From NCBI RefSeq assembly GCF_900103585.1, contig NZ_FNHV01000001.1, positions 750,397 through 814,396 of the forward strand: DNA of 64,000 nucleotides. The letters are read 5' to 3'. Shown here one piece after another: positions 34,061 through 42,718 of the stretch. Source of the stretch: Streptomyces sp. cf386 (GTDB taxonomy: Bacteria > Actinomycetota > Actinomycetes > Streptomycetales > Streptomycetaceae). The position numbers were made by a program, and so were the translations under genes. Position 1 is the stretch's first letter; each line of letters opens with the position of its first letter. Under the pieces are notes generated by a model. That model was not told the DNA's origin, made no database searches, and worked only from the letters and a program-made list of their open reading frames with translations.

Positions 34061-35284
34061 GTGACTTCCACCTCCCCCCACACCAACTCCGGTGCCCCGC
34101 AACGCTTCCCGGTCGTCATCGTCGGTGCCGGACCGGCCGGCCTCACCATCGGCAACATCCTGCGGGCGGCGTCCGTCGACTGTCTGGTCCTGGAGATCGA
34201 GACCCGTCAGTTCATCGAGCGGCGGCCGCGGGCCGGGGTCATCGAGGAGTGGGCCGTACGCGGACTCCAGCAGCGGGGGCTCGCGGACACTCTGCTGGAG
34301 CGGGCGCAGCGGCACACGGAGTGCGAGTTCCGGTTCGCCGGGGAGCGCTATCGGTTCGAGTACGCCGAACTGACGGGACAGCACCACTGGGTCTATCCGC
34401 AACCGTTGCTGGTGACGGACCTGGTGCGCGAGTACGCGGACGTGCGCGGCGGGGCCATACGCTTCGGCGTTCAGGACGTGGAGCTGCACGACCTCGACAC
34501 CGACCACGCCTCGGTGTCGTACACCTGCCCGGAGACGGGCCGACGCGAGGTCGTGCACTGCGACTTCGTCGCGGGCTGTGACGGAGCGCGTGGCGTCACG
34601 CGCGCCGCGGTGCCCGACGACCGTGTGCACATCTCGCGCAGCGACTATGGCATCGGCTGGCTGGCGCTGCTCGCCGAGGCGCCGCCGTCCTCCGACTGTG
34701 TGCTGTTCGGCATGCATCCGAACGGGTTCGCCGGCCACATGCCGCGCAGCGCCGAGGTGACCCGCTACTACCTCGAGTGCCCGCCCGGCGACGACCCGGA
34801 GAACTGGTCGCACGACAGGGTCTGGACGGAGCTCCAGCAGCGGCTCGGGGCGAACGGCGCGCCGCCGCTGACGGAGGGCCGGCTGATCGAGAAGCGCGTC
34901 CTCGACATGCACAACTACGTGGTCGAGCCCATGGCGTTCGGCCGCCTCTTCCTGGCCGGCGACGCCGCCCACCTGACCGCCCCGATCGCCGCCAAGGGCA
35001 TGAACCTCGCCCTGCACGACGCCTTCCTGCTCGGTGACGCGCTCATCGCGTACCTCACCAAGGGCGACGGCACCGGCCTGGACGGCTACTCGGCGGCCTG
35101 CCTGGGCCGGGTGTGGGACTACCAGGAGTTCTCGCACTGGCTCTCCGAGGTCTACCACGGCACGTCTTCAGGCGACCCCTACCGCGCGGGGACCACCCTC
35201 GCCCGCCTCCGCCGCCTCTTCGGCTCCCCGAAGGCAGCGATGGCGTTCGCGGAGCAGTACCTGGGCACGCACGCCGACTACTGA
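34061..35284 (+). CDS. pobA: 4-hydroxybenzoate 3-monooxygenase-like FAD enzyme
   Basis: 407 residues of the class A flavoprotein monooxygenases. FAD motifs: VVIVGAGPAGLTIG near residue 18, CDFVAGCDGARGVTR in the middle (DG motif) and GRLFLAGDAAHLTAPIAAKGMNLALHDAF near residue 295. FIERRPRAGVIE and the HHWVYPQPLLV region match PobA, which turns 4-hydroxybenzoate into protocatechuate with NAD(P)H and O2. No beta-ketoadipate genes are adjacent. CATAAT lies 6 bases before the GTG, so the mRNA is probably leaderless. Confidence 0.86.
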   Translation: MTSTSPHTNSGAPQRFPVVIVGAGPAGLTIGNILRAASVDCLVLEIETRQFIERRPRAGVIEEWAVRGLQQRGLADTLLERAQRHTECEFRFAGERYRFEYAELTGQHHWVYPQPLLVTDLVREYADVRGGAIRFGVQDVELHDLDTDHASVSYTCPETGRREVVHCDFVAGCDGARGVTRAAVPDDRVHISRSDYGIGWLALLAEAPPSSDCVLFGMHPNGFAGHMPRSAEVTRYYLECPPGDDPENWSHDRVWTELQQRLGANGAPPLTEGRLIEKRVLDMHNYVVEPMAFGRLFLAGDAAHLTAPIAAKGMNLALHDAFLLGDALIAYLTKGDGTGLDGYSAACLGRVWDYQEFSHWLSEVYHGTSSGDPYRAGTTLARLRRLFGSPKAAMAFAEQYLGTHADY

Positions 35285-35343
35285 GGCCGACTCGTCCTCG
35301 CCCGGGGTGCGCGGGTGCGCATCCAGTGCAGGTGATAGGTGCA

Positions 35344-35387
35344 TGCGTGCGCTCATACGCACATAATGGCGGTGTGAGTGGCCACTC
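35344..35387 (+). promoter_or_regulatory. promoter and palindromes before the cation exporter gene
   Basis: TGCGT-8-ACGCA (35344-35361) sits against a CATAAT -10 (35362-35367), and GAGTGGCCACTC (35376-35387) is a perfect 12-base palindrome just after the expected start of transcription. One of these may bind a metal-responsive repressor. Confidence 0.45.
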
Positions 35388-35418
35388 GCCCACTCCCATG
35401 CACCGGAAGGGGACCGCC

Positions 35419-36519
35419 GTGAGCGACGGGCACGCGCACGAGCACGAGCACGAGCACCAGGGCCATCACGGCCACACGCAGGACCACCATCACGACCACG
35501 ACCACCATGGACACGCCCACACCCACACACCGGCCCCCCTCCGCCACCGCCTGACCCACCTCCTCAAGCCCCACTCCCACGAAACCGCCGACAAACTCGA
35601 CTCCGCCCTGGAGTCCTCGGCCCGCGGCATGCGCGCACTATGGGTCTCGCTGGCCGTGCTCGGCGTGACCGCACTCGCCCAGGCGGTCGTCGTCATCGCC
35701 TCCGGATCCGTGGCGCTGCTCGGCGACACCGTGCACAACACCGCGGACGCACTGACCGCCGTACCGCTGGGAATCGCCTTCGTACTGGGCCGACGCGCGG
35801 CGACCCGCCGCTTCACCTACGGCTACGGGCGGGCCGAGGACCTCGCGGGCATCGTCATCGTGCTGACGATCGCCGCGTCCGCGGCCTTCGCGGCGTGGAC
35901 GGCGTTCGACCGCCTCCTCGATCCGCGGCCCGTGGAGCAGATCCCGGCCGTGGCCGTGGCGGCGCTCGTCGGGTTCGCGGGCAACGAGTGGGTGGCCCGG
36001 TACCGGATCCGGGTCGGGCGGGCGATCGGCTCGGCGGCGCTGGTCGCGGACGGACTGCACGCCCGTACGGACGGATTCACTTCACTCGCCGTCCTGTTGA
36101 GCGCCGGAGGCGCCGCGCTGGGGTGGCAACTCGCGGACCCGATCGTGGGGTTGGCGATCACGGCCGCCATCACGCTGGTACTGCGGGACGCGGCACGCGA
36201 GGTGTTCCGGCGGGTGATGGACGCCGTGGATCCGGCGCTGGTGGACCGGGCCGAGCGGGCGCTGCGGGAGGTCGAGGGCGTGCGCGAGGTGGGCGAGTTG
36301 CGGCTGCGTTGGATCGGGCACCGACTGCGCGCGGAGGTGGCGGTCGTCGTGGACGGCGAGGTGACGGTACGTCAGGCGCACGCCATCGCCGTCGACGCCG
36401 AACACGCCCTGCTGCACGCCGTGCCCCGGCTCACCGCGGCCCTGGTCCACGCCGACCCGGCACCGGTGCCGGGCGAGGCGGATCCGCACCTGGCCCTCGC
36501 CCACCACGCCACGGCCTGA
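35419..36519 (+). CDS. cation diffusion facilitator (zinc-type) with His-rich N-terminus
   Basis: 366 residues. The first 45 residues hold about 20 histidines mixed with Asp and Glu (HEHEHEHQGHHGHTQDHHHD), a likely metal buffer. Six membrane spans follow, with the metal-site residues in HNTADALTAV and HARTDGFTSL, then a C-terminal ferredoxin-like domain (residues 270-345). It should export Zn, Cd or Co in exchange for protons. AAGGGGA 5 bases before the GTG decides the start over an ATG 21 bases upstream. Convergent with ybaK. Confidence 0.9.
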   Translation: MSDGHAHEHEHEHQGHHGHTQDHHHDHDHHGHAHTHTPAPLRHRLTHLLKPHSHETADKLDSALESSARGMRALWVSLAVLGVTALAQAVVVIASGSVALLGDTVHNTADALTAVPLGIAFVLGRRAATRRFTYGYGRAEDLAGIVIVLTIAASAAFAAWTAFDRLLDPRPVEQIPAVAVAALVGFAGNEWVARYRIRVGRAIGSAALVADGLHARTDGFTSLAVLLSAGGAALGWQLADPIVGLAITAAITLVLRDAAREVFRRVMDAVDPALVDRAERALREVEGVREVGELRLRWIGHRLRAEVAVVVDGEVTVRQAHAIAVDAEHALLHAVPRLTAALVHADPAPVPGEADPHLALAHHATA

Positions 36520-36532
36520 GCCCGCGACGCAC

Positions 36533-37090
36533 TCAGGCGACGCCGAGCCCTTCCAGCACGACCGCCCCGGGCAGCTCAGCGAACGCCTTCCCCGGCACCA
36601 GCAGCTTGCCCCTCCGACGCCCGCTGCCGACCAGGACGTACGGCAGGTCGACGACGGCGGAGTCCACCAGCACCGGCCAGCCGTCGGGCAGACCGATCGG
36701 GGTGATGCCGCCGTACTCCATGCCGGTCTCGCCGGTCGCCGTGTCCATCGAAGCGAACGACGCCTTGCGGGCGCCGAGTTGACGGCGTACGACACCGTTC
36801 ACGTCGACCCTGGTGGCGGAGAGCACCACGCAGGCGGCCAGCGTGGTCTCGCCGCCGCGCTTGCCCGCGACGACCACGCAGTTCGCGGACTGCTCCAGCA
36901 GTTCCGGCCCGTAGTGCTCCAGGAAGACGGCGGTGTCGGCCCACCGCGGATCGGTCTCGACGTACACGATCTGCTCGGCGGGGACGCTGCCCTGCCAGTG
37001 GCGTACGGCGTCGGCGACGGGGCGGGTGAGTTCGCCGAGGCAGTCGGGAGCGGGGGTGGCGTTGTCGAAGTGTCCGATGGGCGCGTCCAT
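36533..37090 (-). CDS. YbaK/EbsC-type aminoacyl-tRNA deacylase
   Basis: 185 residues with the YbaK fold: CVVVAGKRGGETTLAACVVLSATRVD (central Lys region), YGGITPIGLPDGWPVLVDSAV and VGSGRRRGKLLVPG. Free-standing YbaK proteins remove wrongly attached amino acids such as Cys or Pro from tRNA. Which tRNA is served cannot be read here. It follows the XRE-cupin gene by 43 bases on the same strand, with a small CCTCG-gag-CGAGG hairpin between. Confidence 0.88.
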   Translation of the reverse strand: MDAPIGHFDNATPAPDCLGELTRPVADAVRHWQGSVPAEQIVYVETDPRWADTAVFLEHYGPELLEQSANCVVVAGKRGGETTLAACVVLSATRVDVNGVVRRQLGARKASFASMDTATGETGMEYGGITPIGLPDGWPVLVDSAVVDLPYVLVGSGRRRGKLLVPGKAFAELPGAVVLEGLGVA

Positions 37091-37133
37091 GGGCGCACGC
37101 TAACAGGCACGCCGAAGCCCTCGGAGCGAGGTC

Positions 37134-37706
37134 TCAGCGGGCGGGCGGGACCGAGACGGCCAACATCCACTCCGTGGGGACGTCGCCCTGATTGCCGTAC
37201 GAGTGCGGGGCGTCGGCCTCGAAGGTGGCGCTCGAGCCGGCCGGGATGCGGTACTCCGTGTCGTCGACGGTGAGAGTCAGTTCGCCCACCGTGACGTGGA
37301 CGATCTCGACGGTGCCGACGGGATGCGGGTCGGAGACGCTGCTCTCGCCCGGCATCACCCGCCAGTGCCACATCTCCAGCGGCCCGGGCGCCTCCGTGCC
37401 GGCGAGGAGCCGGCTGGCGCTGCCCGCGTCCGTGTGCCACAGCCGCACGACCTGGTCGGCGGGGACGACCCGGACCTTCGGCCCCTGCTCGTAGTCGAGC
37501 AGGGTGGTGATGCTGATCCCGAGCGCGTCACCGATCTTGATCACCGTGCCGAGGCTCGGGTTGGTGCGCGCCTGCTCGATCTGGATGAGCATGCCGCGAC
37601 TGACGCCTGCCCGGGCGGCGAGCACATCCAGCGTGAAGCCGCGCGCCGCGCGCCAGTGCTTGACGTTGCGCGCCAGGGACTGGGTCAGCAGGTCGAGGTC
37701 CGACAC
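37134..37706 (-). CDS. XRE-family regulator with cupin domain
   Basis: 190 residues. Helix-turn-helix at 15-65 (ARAGVSRGMLIQIEQARTNPSLGTVIKIGDALG) and a cupin domain at 110-185 (GTVEIVHVTVGELTLTVDDTEYRIPAGSSATFEADAPHSYGN). Such regulators bind a small ligand in the cupin and often control an adjacent transporter; here a divergent DMT exporter is 138 bases away. The GTG giving MSDLDLLTQSLARNVKHW is taken; an ATG nine codons upstream is possible. Confidence 0.88.
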   Translation of the reverse strand: MSDLDLLTQSLARNVKHWRAARGFTLDVLAARAGVSRGMLIQIEQARTNPSLGTVIKIGDALGISITTLLDYEQGPKVRVVPADQVVRLWHTDAGSASRLLAGTEAPGPLEMWHWRVMPGESSVSDPHPVGTVEIVHVTVGELTLTVDDTEYRIPAGSSATFEADAPHSYGNQGDVPTEWMLAVSVPPAR

Positions 37707-37771
37707 ATTCCGTCCAATTCTTTCCCATTCCATCCAACCGCACCTCAGTCCCGGAGTACAATATTCTGGAG

Positions 37772-37821
37772 GGCAGAGTCCAGCGTGCTGCACTACGGTG
37801 GGGTGCACCCGATCGTGCACC
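37772..37821. promoter_or_regulatory. two inverted repeats in the XRE-cupin / DMT divergent promoter
   Basis: CTGGA-8-TCCAG at 37772-37789 and GGTGCAC-CCGATC-GTGCACC at 37802-37821 (7-bp perfect arms). A TACAAT -10 for the rightward gene lies before them at about 37757. Likely operators for the XRE-cupin protein. Confidence 0.55.
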
Positions 37822-37843
37822 GAACTGTACTGCGAGGCACCCC

Positions 37844-38701
37844 GTGACAGCACTCTTCGCCCTGGCCACCAGCCTGCTGTGGGGGCTGGCCGATTTCGGC
37901 GGCGGACTGCTGACCCGGCGTACCCCGGCGCTCACGGTGGTCGTCGTCTCGCAGACGATCGCGGCGGTGGTGCTCGGCGTGATCGTGGTCGCCACCGGCG
38001 GCTGGAGCGAGGCCGGTTCCCAGCTGTGGTTCGCGGTCGCCGCCGGCCTGGTGGGGCCGGTCGCGCTGCTCTGCTTCTACAAGGCGCTCGCGCTGGGCCC
38101 GATGGGCGTGGTCTCCCCGCTCGGCACCGTGGGCGTGGCGGTCCCAGTCGGTGTGGGGCTCTTCCTCGGCGAGCGGCCCGGTCTGATGCAGGTCGCGGGG
38201 ATCGCGGTCGCCGTGCTCGGCGTCCTGCTCGCGGGCGGACCGCAGCTGCGGGGCGCTCCCGTGCAGCGCCAGGCCATCCTGCTCACGCTGATCGCGGCGT
38301 TCGGTTTCGGCACTGTTTTCGCGCTGATCGCGGAGGCGTCGACGACGATCACCGGGCTGTTCCTCGCGCTCTTCGTGCAGCGCGTGGTCAACGTGGCGGC
38401 GGGCGGCCTCGCGCTGTACGTCTCCGTACGACGGGGCGCCCCCGCCCTCCCGGAGGACGGTTTCCCCTGGCGCTCGCTGCCGGCGCTCGCCTTCGTCGGC
38501 CTCGCCGACGTCGCGGCGAACGGCACCTATGTGGTCGCCGCCCACCACGGCCCGGTCACCGTCGCCGCCGTACTGGCCTCGCTCTACCCGGTGGTGACCG
38601 CGCTGGCCGCGCGCGGGATTCTCCGGGAGCGGCTACGGGCGGTGCAGGCGGCGGGCGCGGGTCTGGCGCTGGTGGGAACGCTGCTGCTGGCATCCGGCTG
38701 A
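37844..38701 (+). CDS. EamA-family DMT exporter
   Basis: 285 residues with ten hydrophobic helices in two EamA halves (LLWGLADFGGGLLTRR at the start, LADVAANGTYVVAAHHGPVTVAAVLASLYPVVTAL in the second half). It should export a small metabolite or amino acid by proton exchange. The divergent XRE-cupin regulator probably senses the same compound. GTG start. Confidence 0.88.
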   Translation: MTALFALATSLLWGLADFGGGLLTRRTPALTVVVVSQTIAAVVLGVIVVATGGWSEAGSQLWFAVAAGLVGPVALLCFYKALALGPMGVVSPLGTVGVAVPVGVGLFLGERPGLMQVAGIAVAVLGVLLAGGPQLRGAPVQRQAILLTLIAAFGFGTVFALIAEASTTITGLFLALFVQRVVNVAAGGLALYVSVRRGAPALPEDGFPWRSLPALAFVGLADVAANGTYVVAAHHGPVTVAAVLASLYPVVTALAARGILRERLRAVQAAGAGLALVGTLLLASG

Positions 38702-38759
38702 CTCAGCAGCCATGTCACCGCGCGTGCCGGGCGCCCGGCCGGGGGCATACCCCAGGCTC

Positions 38760-39557
38760 TCAGGACTCCGCGGCCGGCTCGGCGAGTTCGACAGCCGCCT
38801 TCTCGTCCAGCTCCGCCAGCTTCGCCGCCGTCTCCTCGTCCAGCTCGGCCAGGGCCTGGAGCTGCTCGGGGGTGATCCCGTCGGGTAGCGGCACCGGCGC
38901 CGGGGTCCGAAGCGGCGGCTGCCAGCCGTCGCCGGGCGTCCAGCGGCGTACGACACGGGCGGGCGCCCCCGCCACGACGGCATGGTCGGGCACCGTGCCC
39001 CGGACCACGGCGCCGGCCGCGACCACGACGTTCCGCCCGATCCGCGCGCCCGGCAGGATCACGGCACCGGTGCCGATCCAGCATCCCGGCCCGATCTCGA
39101 CCGGCTCCATGCGCGGCCACTGCTTCCCGATGGGCTCGTGCGGATCGTCGTAGGAGTGGTTGGTGGAGGTGACGTAGACGTACGGCCCGAAGTAGCAGTC
39201 GCTGCCGATGGTGACCGTCGTGTCGGCGATGACATGGCTGCCGCGGCCCAGCACGACGCCGTCCCCTATGCGCAGGATCGGCTCCGGGCCGAGGTCGAGG
39301 TCGGGCATCAGACCGGCGGTGAGCGTCACCTGCTCGCCGACGATGCAGTGGGAGCCGAGGTGGATCCAGGGTTCGCCGAAGACCGTGCCGAGCGGGAAGG
39401 CCAGTCGGGTGGCTTCGCCGATCGAGCCGAAGCGGAGGCGGCCGGGGTTCTCGGCGGTCACCGAACCCGTGCGCTGCGCCCAGGCCCAGGCCGCGTGGAC
39501 GGCGCGCTGCGTGAGGCTGCGCCGCCAGGACGAGAACGTGTTCTTGCGCTTGGGCAC
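38760..39557 (-). CDS. left-handed beta-helix acyltransferase (maltose/galactoside acetyltransferase-like)
   Basis: 265 residues. Hexapeptide repeats run from about residue 60 to 205 (IVGEQVTL, IGDGVVLGRGSHVIADTTVTIGSD, IGPGCWIGTGAVILPGARIGRNVVVAAGAVV), with the typical catalytic-site STNHSYDDPHEPI. The charged tail (ELDEETAAKLAELDEKAAVELAEP) may be a coiled coil. It would O-acetylate a sugar or another small acceptor; the acceptor is unknown. GTG start, 6 bases behind TACGGT, so possibly leaderless. An antisense gene overlaps nothing else here. Confidence 0.83.
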   Translation of the reverse strand: MPKRKNTFSSWRRSLTQRAVHAAWAWAQRTGSVTAENPGRLRFGSIGEATRLAFPLGTVFGEPWIHLGSHCIVGEQVTLTAGLMPDLDLGPEPILRIGDGVVLGRGSHVIADTTVTIGSDCYFGPYVYVTSTNHSYDDPHEPIGKQWPRMEPVEIGPGCWIGTGAVILPGARIGRNVVVAAGAVVRGTVPDHAVVAGAPARVVRRWTPGDGWQPPLRTPAPVPLPDGITPEQLQALAELDEETAAKLAELDEKAAVELAEPAAES

Positions 39558-39666
39558 GCGTTCACCGTACTGAGCCTGCGGCTCCCTTATGACGTCGAGG
39601 GGCTGTGATCTTCGCCCTACCGGGTGGCGTAGCGTTCCGACGTACCGAGGACGACAGGAGACGGTG

Positions 39667-40197
39667 ATGACGCACAAGGCACTGATCAAGGGCATCGGCG
39701 GCAGAGAGCCGAAGATCGACGCAGAGGTGTTCGTGGCGCCGACGGCCTCGGTGATCGGGGACGTGACGCTCCATGCGGGGGCGAGCGTCTGGTACGGGGC
39801 GGTGGTGCGCGGCGACGTCGAGAAGATCTCCGTCGGCGCGAGCAGCAATGTGCAGGACAACTGCACGCTTCATGCCGATCCCGGCTTCCCTGTGAGCGTC
39901 GGTGAGCGGGTGTCGATCGGGCACAACGCGGTCGTGCATGGGGCGACCGTCGGGGACGACTGTCTGATCGGCATGGGGGCGACCGTGTTGAACGGTGCCG
40001 TGATCGGGGCGGGGTCTTTGGTCGCCGCCCAGGCTCTGGTGCCGCAGGGGATGCAGGTACCGCCCGGGTCGCTGGTCGCGGGGGTGCCTGCGAAGGTCAA
40101 GCGGGAGCTTACGGAGGAAGAGCGTCAGGGTGTCACGCTCAACGGGACCATGTATGCGGAGTTGGCGAAGGCTCACCGGGACGAGCACGGGGCGTAG
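39667..40197 (+). CDS. gamma-carbonic anhydrase family protein
   Basis: 176 residues forming a left-handed beta-helix. Zinc ligands are expected from NCTLHADPGFP and IGHNAVVHGATVGDDC, as in the CamH/YrdA group of gamma-carbonic anhydrases. AGGAG upstream of the ATG supports the start at MTHKALIKGIGG. Carbonic anhydrase activity is not assured, since many YrdA-type members have lost it. Followed by interspersed repeat copy B. Confidence 0.88.
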   Translation: MTHKALIKGIGGREPKIDAEVFVAPTASVIGDVTLHAGASVWYGAVVRGDVEKISVGASSNVQDNCTLHADPGFPVSVGERVSIGHNAVVHGATVGDDCLIGMGATVLNGAVIGAGSLVAAQALVPQGMQVPPGSLVAGVPAKVKRELTEEERQGVTLNGTMYAELAKAHRDEHGA

Positions 40198-40210
40198 GGT
40201 CGTGCTCGGT

Positions 40211-40286
40211 CTGCAGGTTCGTTGTGGCTGGTCTCGCCCACGCGGCGGAGCCGCATAGCGATACAGCCCCGCGCCCCTAAGGGCGT
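40211..40286 (+). repeat. interspersed repeat element, copy B (long form)
   Basis: GTTGTGGCTGGTCTCGCCCA, the middle module CACGCGGCGGAGCCGCAT, then CAGCCCCGCGCCCCT and a short CGCCC-TAA-GGGCG hairpin. It fills the gap between the convergent carbonic-anhydrase and DedA genes, 13 bases past the first and 1 before the second. Confidence 0.8.
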
Positions 40287-40287
40287 T

Positions 40288-40932
40288 TCAGTCCCCGGCG
40301 GCTACAGGTTCTGGCTCCTGCTGTACCGTCTGGGCCTGCTTCGCCTTGCGCTTGATGATCAGCATTGATGTGACGCCGATCAGGACCGCCGCCACCAGGC
40401 CCAGCCAGGAGAAGCGCTTCAGCCAGGACTCGGCGACCACGCCCACGTAGTAGATGACCGCGGTCGTGCCGCCCGCCCAGAGGATGCCGCCGAAGACGTT
40501 GGCGATCAGGAACTTCCAGTACGGCATGTGCAGGACGCCCGCGAGGGGGCCGGCGAAGATGCGCAGGAGGGCGACGAAGCGGCCGAAGAAGACGGCCCAC
40601 ATGCCCCACTTCTGGAAGGAGCGCTCGGCGGTGGCGATGTGGCCCTCGCTGAAGTGCTTGGGGAACTTCGCGCCCAGCCAGGCCAGGAGTGGTCGGCCGC
40701 CCTTGCGGCCGATGGCGTAGCCGATGGAGTCGCCGATGATCGCGCCCGCGCTCGCGCAGGCGCCGAGCACGAGCGGGTCGATCTCACCGTGCTGTGAGGC
40801 GAGCAGCGCCGAGGAGACCAGGATGATCTCGCCGGGCAGCGGGATGCCCAGGCTCTCCAGTCCGATGACCACGCCGACCAGCAGATAGATCGCCAGTGGG
40901 GGCACCGTTTCGAGCCATTCCTGGACGTGCAA
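40288..40932 (-). CDS. DedA-family membrane protein
   Basis: 214 residues, four to five membrane segments. The DedA signature regions are ESLGIPLPGEIILVSSALLA, IIGDSIGYAIGRKGG and FFGRFVALLRIFAGPLAGVLHMPYWKF, including the re-entrant loops with conserved Glu/Asp and Arg. DedA proteins move lipid carriers such as undecaprenyl phosphate or support envelope integrity. GAGGAAG before a TTG sets the start (MHVQEWLETV). A terminator hairpin of the preceding gene sits 33 bases upstream. Confidence 0.88.
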   Translation of the reverse strand: MHVQEWLETVPPLAIYLLVGVVIGLESLGIPLPGEIILVSSALLASQHGEIDPLVLGACASAGAIIGDSIGYAIGRKGGRPLLAWLGAKFPKHFSEGHIATAERSFQKWGMWAVFFGRFVALLRIFAGPLAGVLHMPYWKFLIANVFGGILWAGGTTAVIYYVGVVAESWLKRFSWLGLVAAVLIGVTSMLIIKRKAKQAQTVQQEPEPVAAGD

Positions 40933-40965
40933 CGCCGCTTCCTCTCGTCACCTGGACTCTGTGTT

Positions 40966-40999
40966 CCCGGCGCACGCTCGGCCATGAGCGTGCGCCGGG
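40966..40999 (-). terminator. terminator of the carboxylesterase gene
   Basis: CCCGGCGCACGCTC pairs perfectly over 14 bp with GAGCGTGCGCCGGG across a 6-base loop, five bases past the carboxylesterase stop. Confidence 0.85.
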
Positions 41000-41004
41000 G
41001 CAGC

Positions 41005-42579
41005 CTACCCGTTCTGAGTGACGGTCTCGGTGTCCCACAGGTTGCACTGATGCTCACCGTGCACAGTGGTGCTCGTCTCATTCCCGCCGGCGGACGTGGT
41101 GCGCAAGGTCAGCACCATCCCCGACCGGGACGGCATCGCGGGCTGTCCTGCCGCGCGCGGCACCCCGTCCCGGACGAAGGAGCCCCAGTACTGGACCATC
41201 TGCCCCGCCAGCCTCCGCTGCTCGGCGTTCAGCGGTGACCGAAGGCCGAAGTGCTTGAAGAGGTACTGCACCTCGTTGACGTGGGTCGCGCCGAAGTCGA
41301 AGTCGGTGCCGAGGTTGCGCAGGGAGGCGAAGGGCGGGGAGGTGCGGTCGGCGAACTCGTACGTGTAGACCTTGCCGCGTCCGGCGAGGGTGCCGTCGAG
41401 GCGGAGGCCCGAGCAGGCGAAGAGCTGATCGCCCTGGGCTGTGGCGTACGCGATGGTCGGCGAGGGGTAGGACGAGAGGGGGTAGCGCGCGAGTGCCTTT
41501 TCGCCGTAGTCCGTCCGCATCACCGCCGGGTACCGGTCGGCGGTGAGCGGGGTGCCGCTCAGGTCGAAGCGGGCGAAGGCGAAGAGGCGTCCCTCGTCCT
41601 GGTTGGCACCGTTCATGACCGGTACGCCGGCTGCGGCCCCCTGCGCGAACGCCTCCTCGGGCTGCCTCGGCAGGAACGCGCCGCCGGTCACCGGCCCCCA
41701 GTCGAACCCATTCTGCGCGGCCAGGATCTCGGCGGGTGACTTGGTGCGCAGACACGCCATGTCGGTGCAGCCCAGCTTCTGCGCGAAGGCGGCGCCCTGC
41801 GCCACGGCCGTCTCCTGCGTGCGCGCACCGCAGTCGCCGTACGCCCCGCTCTGGATGATCCCGGCCCGGAACAGCCCTCTAGCCGTCGGCGAGGCCAGCT
41901 GGGTGCAGACCGACCGACCGCCCGCCGACTCGCCCGCGATGGTCACGCGGCCCGGGTCGCCGCCGAACCGACCGATGTTGGCGCGCACCCAGCGCAGCGC
42001 GGCCTGCTGGTCGAGCATGCCGAAGTTGCCGGAGACCCCGTCACCCGCCTCGTCGTCGAGGCCTGCCGTGGCGAGGAAGCCCATCGCCCCGAGGCGGTAG
42101 TTGACGGTCACGACGACCGTGCCGGTCTGCCGGGCGAAGGTGTCGGGGACGACGTCCTGACCGGCCCCGGCGGTGAGCCCTCCGCCGTGGAACCAGACCA
42201 TGACCGCCCGGCGGGCGGCGCCTTCGGCGACGTGCGCGTTGCCGGGGACATACACATTGAGGTCGAGGCAGCCCTCGGTGTGGCTCGGCTGCTCGTAGCC
42301 GGGATCCCAACTCGATGCCTGCACACACTTGTCGCCGAAGTCCCGTGCCGCACGCACGCCTCGCCAGGGCCGGACCGGCCGCGGCTCCCGCCAGCGGAGT
42401 CCTGCGACGGGCGGCTCGGCGTAGGGGATGCCGAGGAACTGCCGTCCCTCTGCGGTGGTTTCACCCCGGATCGAGCCCGCGTCGGTGCGGATCACGGGGT
42501 CGTCGGTGGCCTGCGCGGGCACGGGAATGACGAGCGCCGCCACGAGGGCCAGCAGCGCGACGGACAAACGACGTAACAC
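41005..42579 (-). CDS. secreted type-B carboxylesterase
   Basis: 524 residues. A Sec signal peptide (LRRLSVALLALVAALVIPVPAQA) precedes a type-B esterase domain: VMVWFHGGGLTAGAG oxyanion hole, nucleophile GESAGG near residue 216, acid in NQDEGRLF and His in FGATHVNEVQYLF. It should hydrolyse esters outside the cell. GGAGGTGG before a GTG fixes the start. The mature C-terminus contains a Cys. It is alone between terminators. Confidence 0.9.
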   Translation of the reverse strand: MLRRLSVALLALVAALVIPVPAQATDDPVIRTDAGSIRGETTAEGRQFLGIPYAEPPVAGLRWREPRPVRPWRGVRAARDFGDKCVQASSWDPGYEQPSHTEGCLDLNVYVPGNAHVAEGAARRAVMVWFHGGGLTAGAGQDVVPDTFARQTGTVVVTVNYRLGAMGFLATAGLDDEAGDGVSGNFGMLDQQAALRWVRANIGRFGGDPGRVTIAGESAGGRSVCTQLASPTARGLFRAGIIQSGAYGDCGARTQETAVAQGAAFAQKLGCTDMACLRTKSPAEILAAQNGFDWGPVTGGAFLPRQPEEAFAQGAAAGVPVMNGANQDEGRLFAFARFDLSGTPLTADRYPAVMRTDYGEKALARYPLSSYPSPTIAYATAQGDQLFACSGLRLDGTLAGRGKVYTYEFADRTSPPFASLRNLGTDFDFGATHVNEVQYLFKHFGLRSPLNAEQRRLAGQMVQYWGSFVRDGVPRAAGQPAMPSRSGMVLTLRTTSAGGNETSTTVHGEHQCNLWDTETVTQNG

Positions 42580-42718
42580 CGGTCCACCTCCACATTCGTC
42601 CACGGTTGAAGCCACTACGTTGTGAGGCGCTGGTGACGCGTGTCAACGACGTGGACGAGAACGGCCGAATGAAGGCAGTAAGAGAAGAAGAGGCCACCCC
42701 GGCTGGGTGACCCCTCGA

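Noticed and set aside
37134..38701. Toxin-antitoxin pair
   Set aside because: The XRE protein carries a cupin domain and the partner is a ten-helix transporter.
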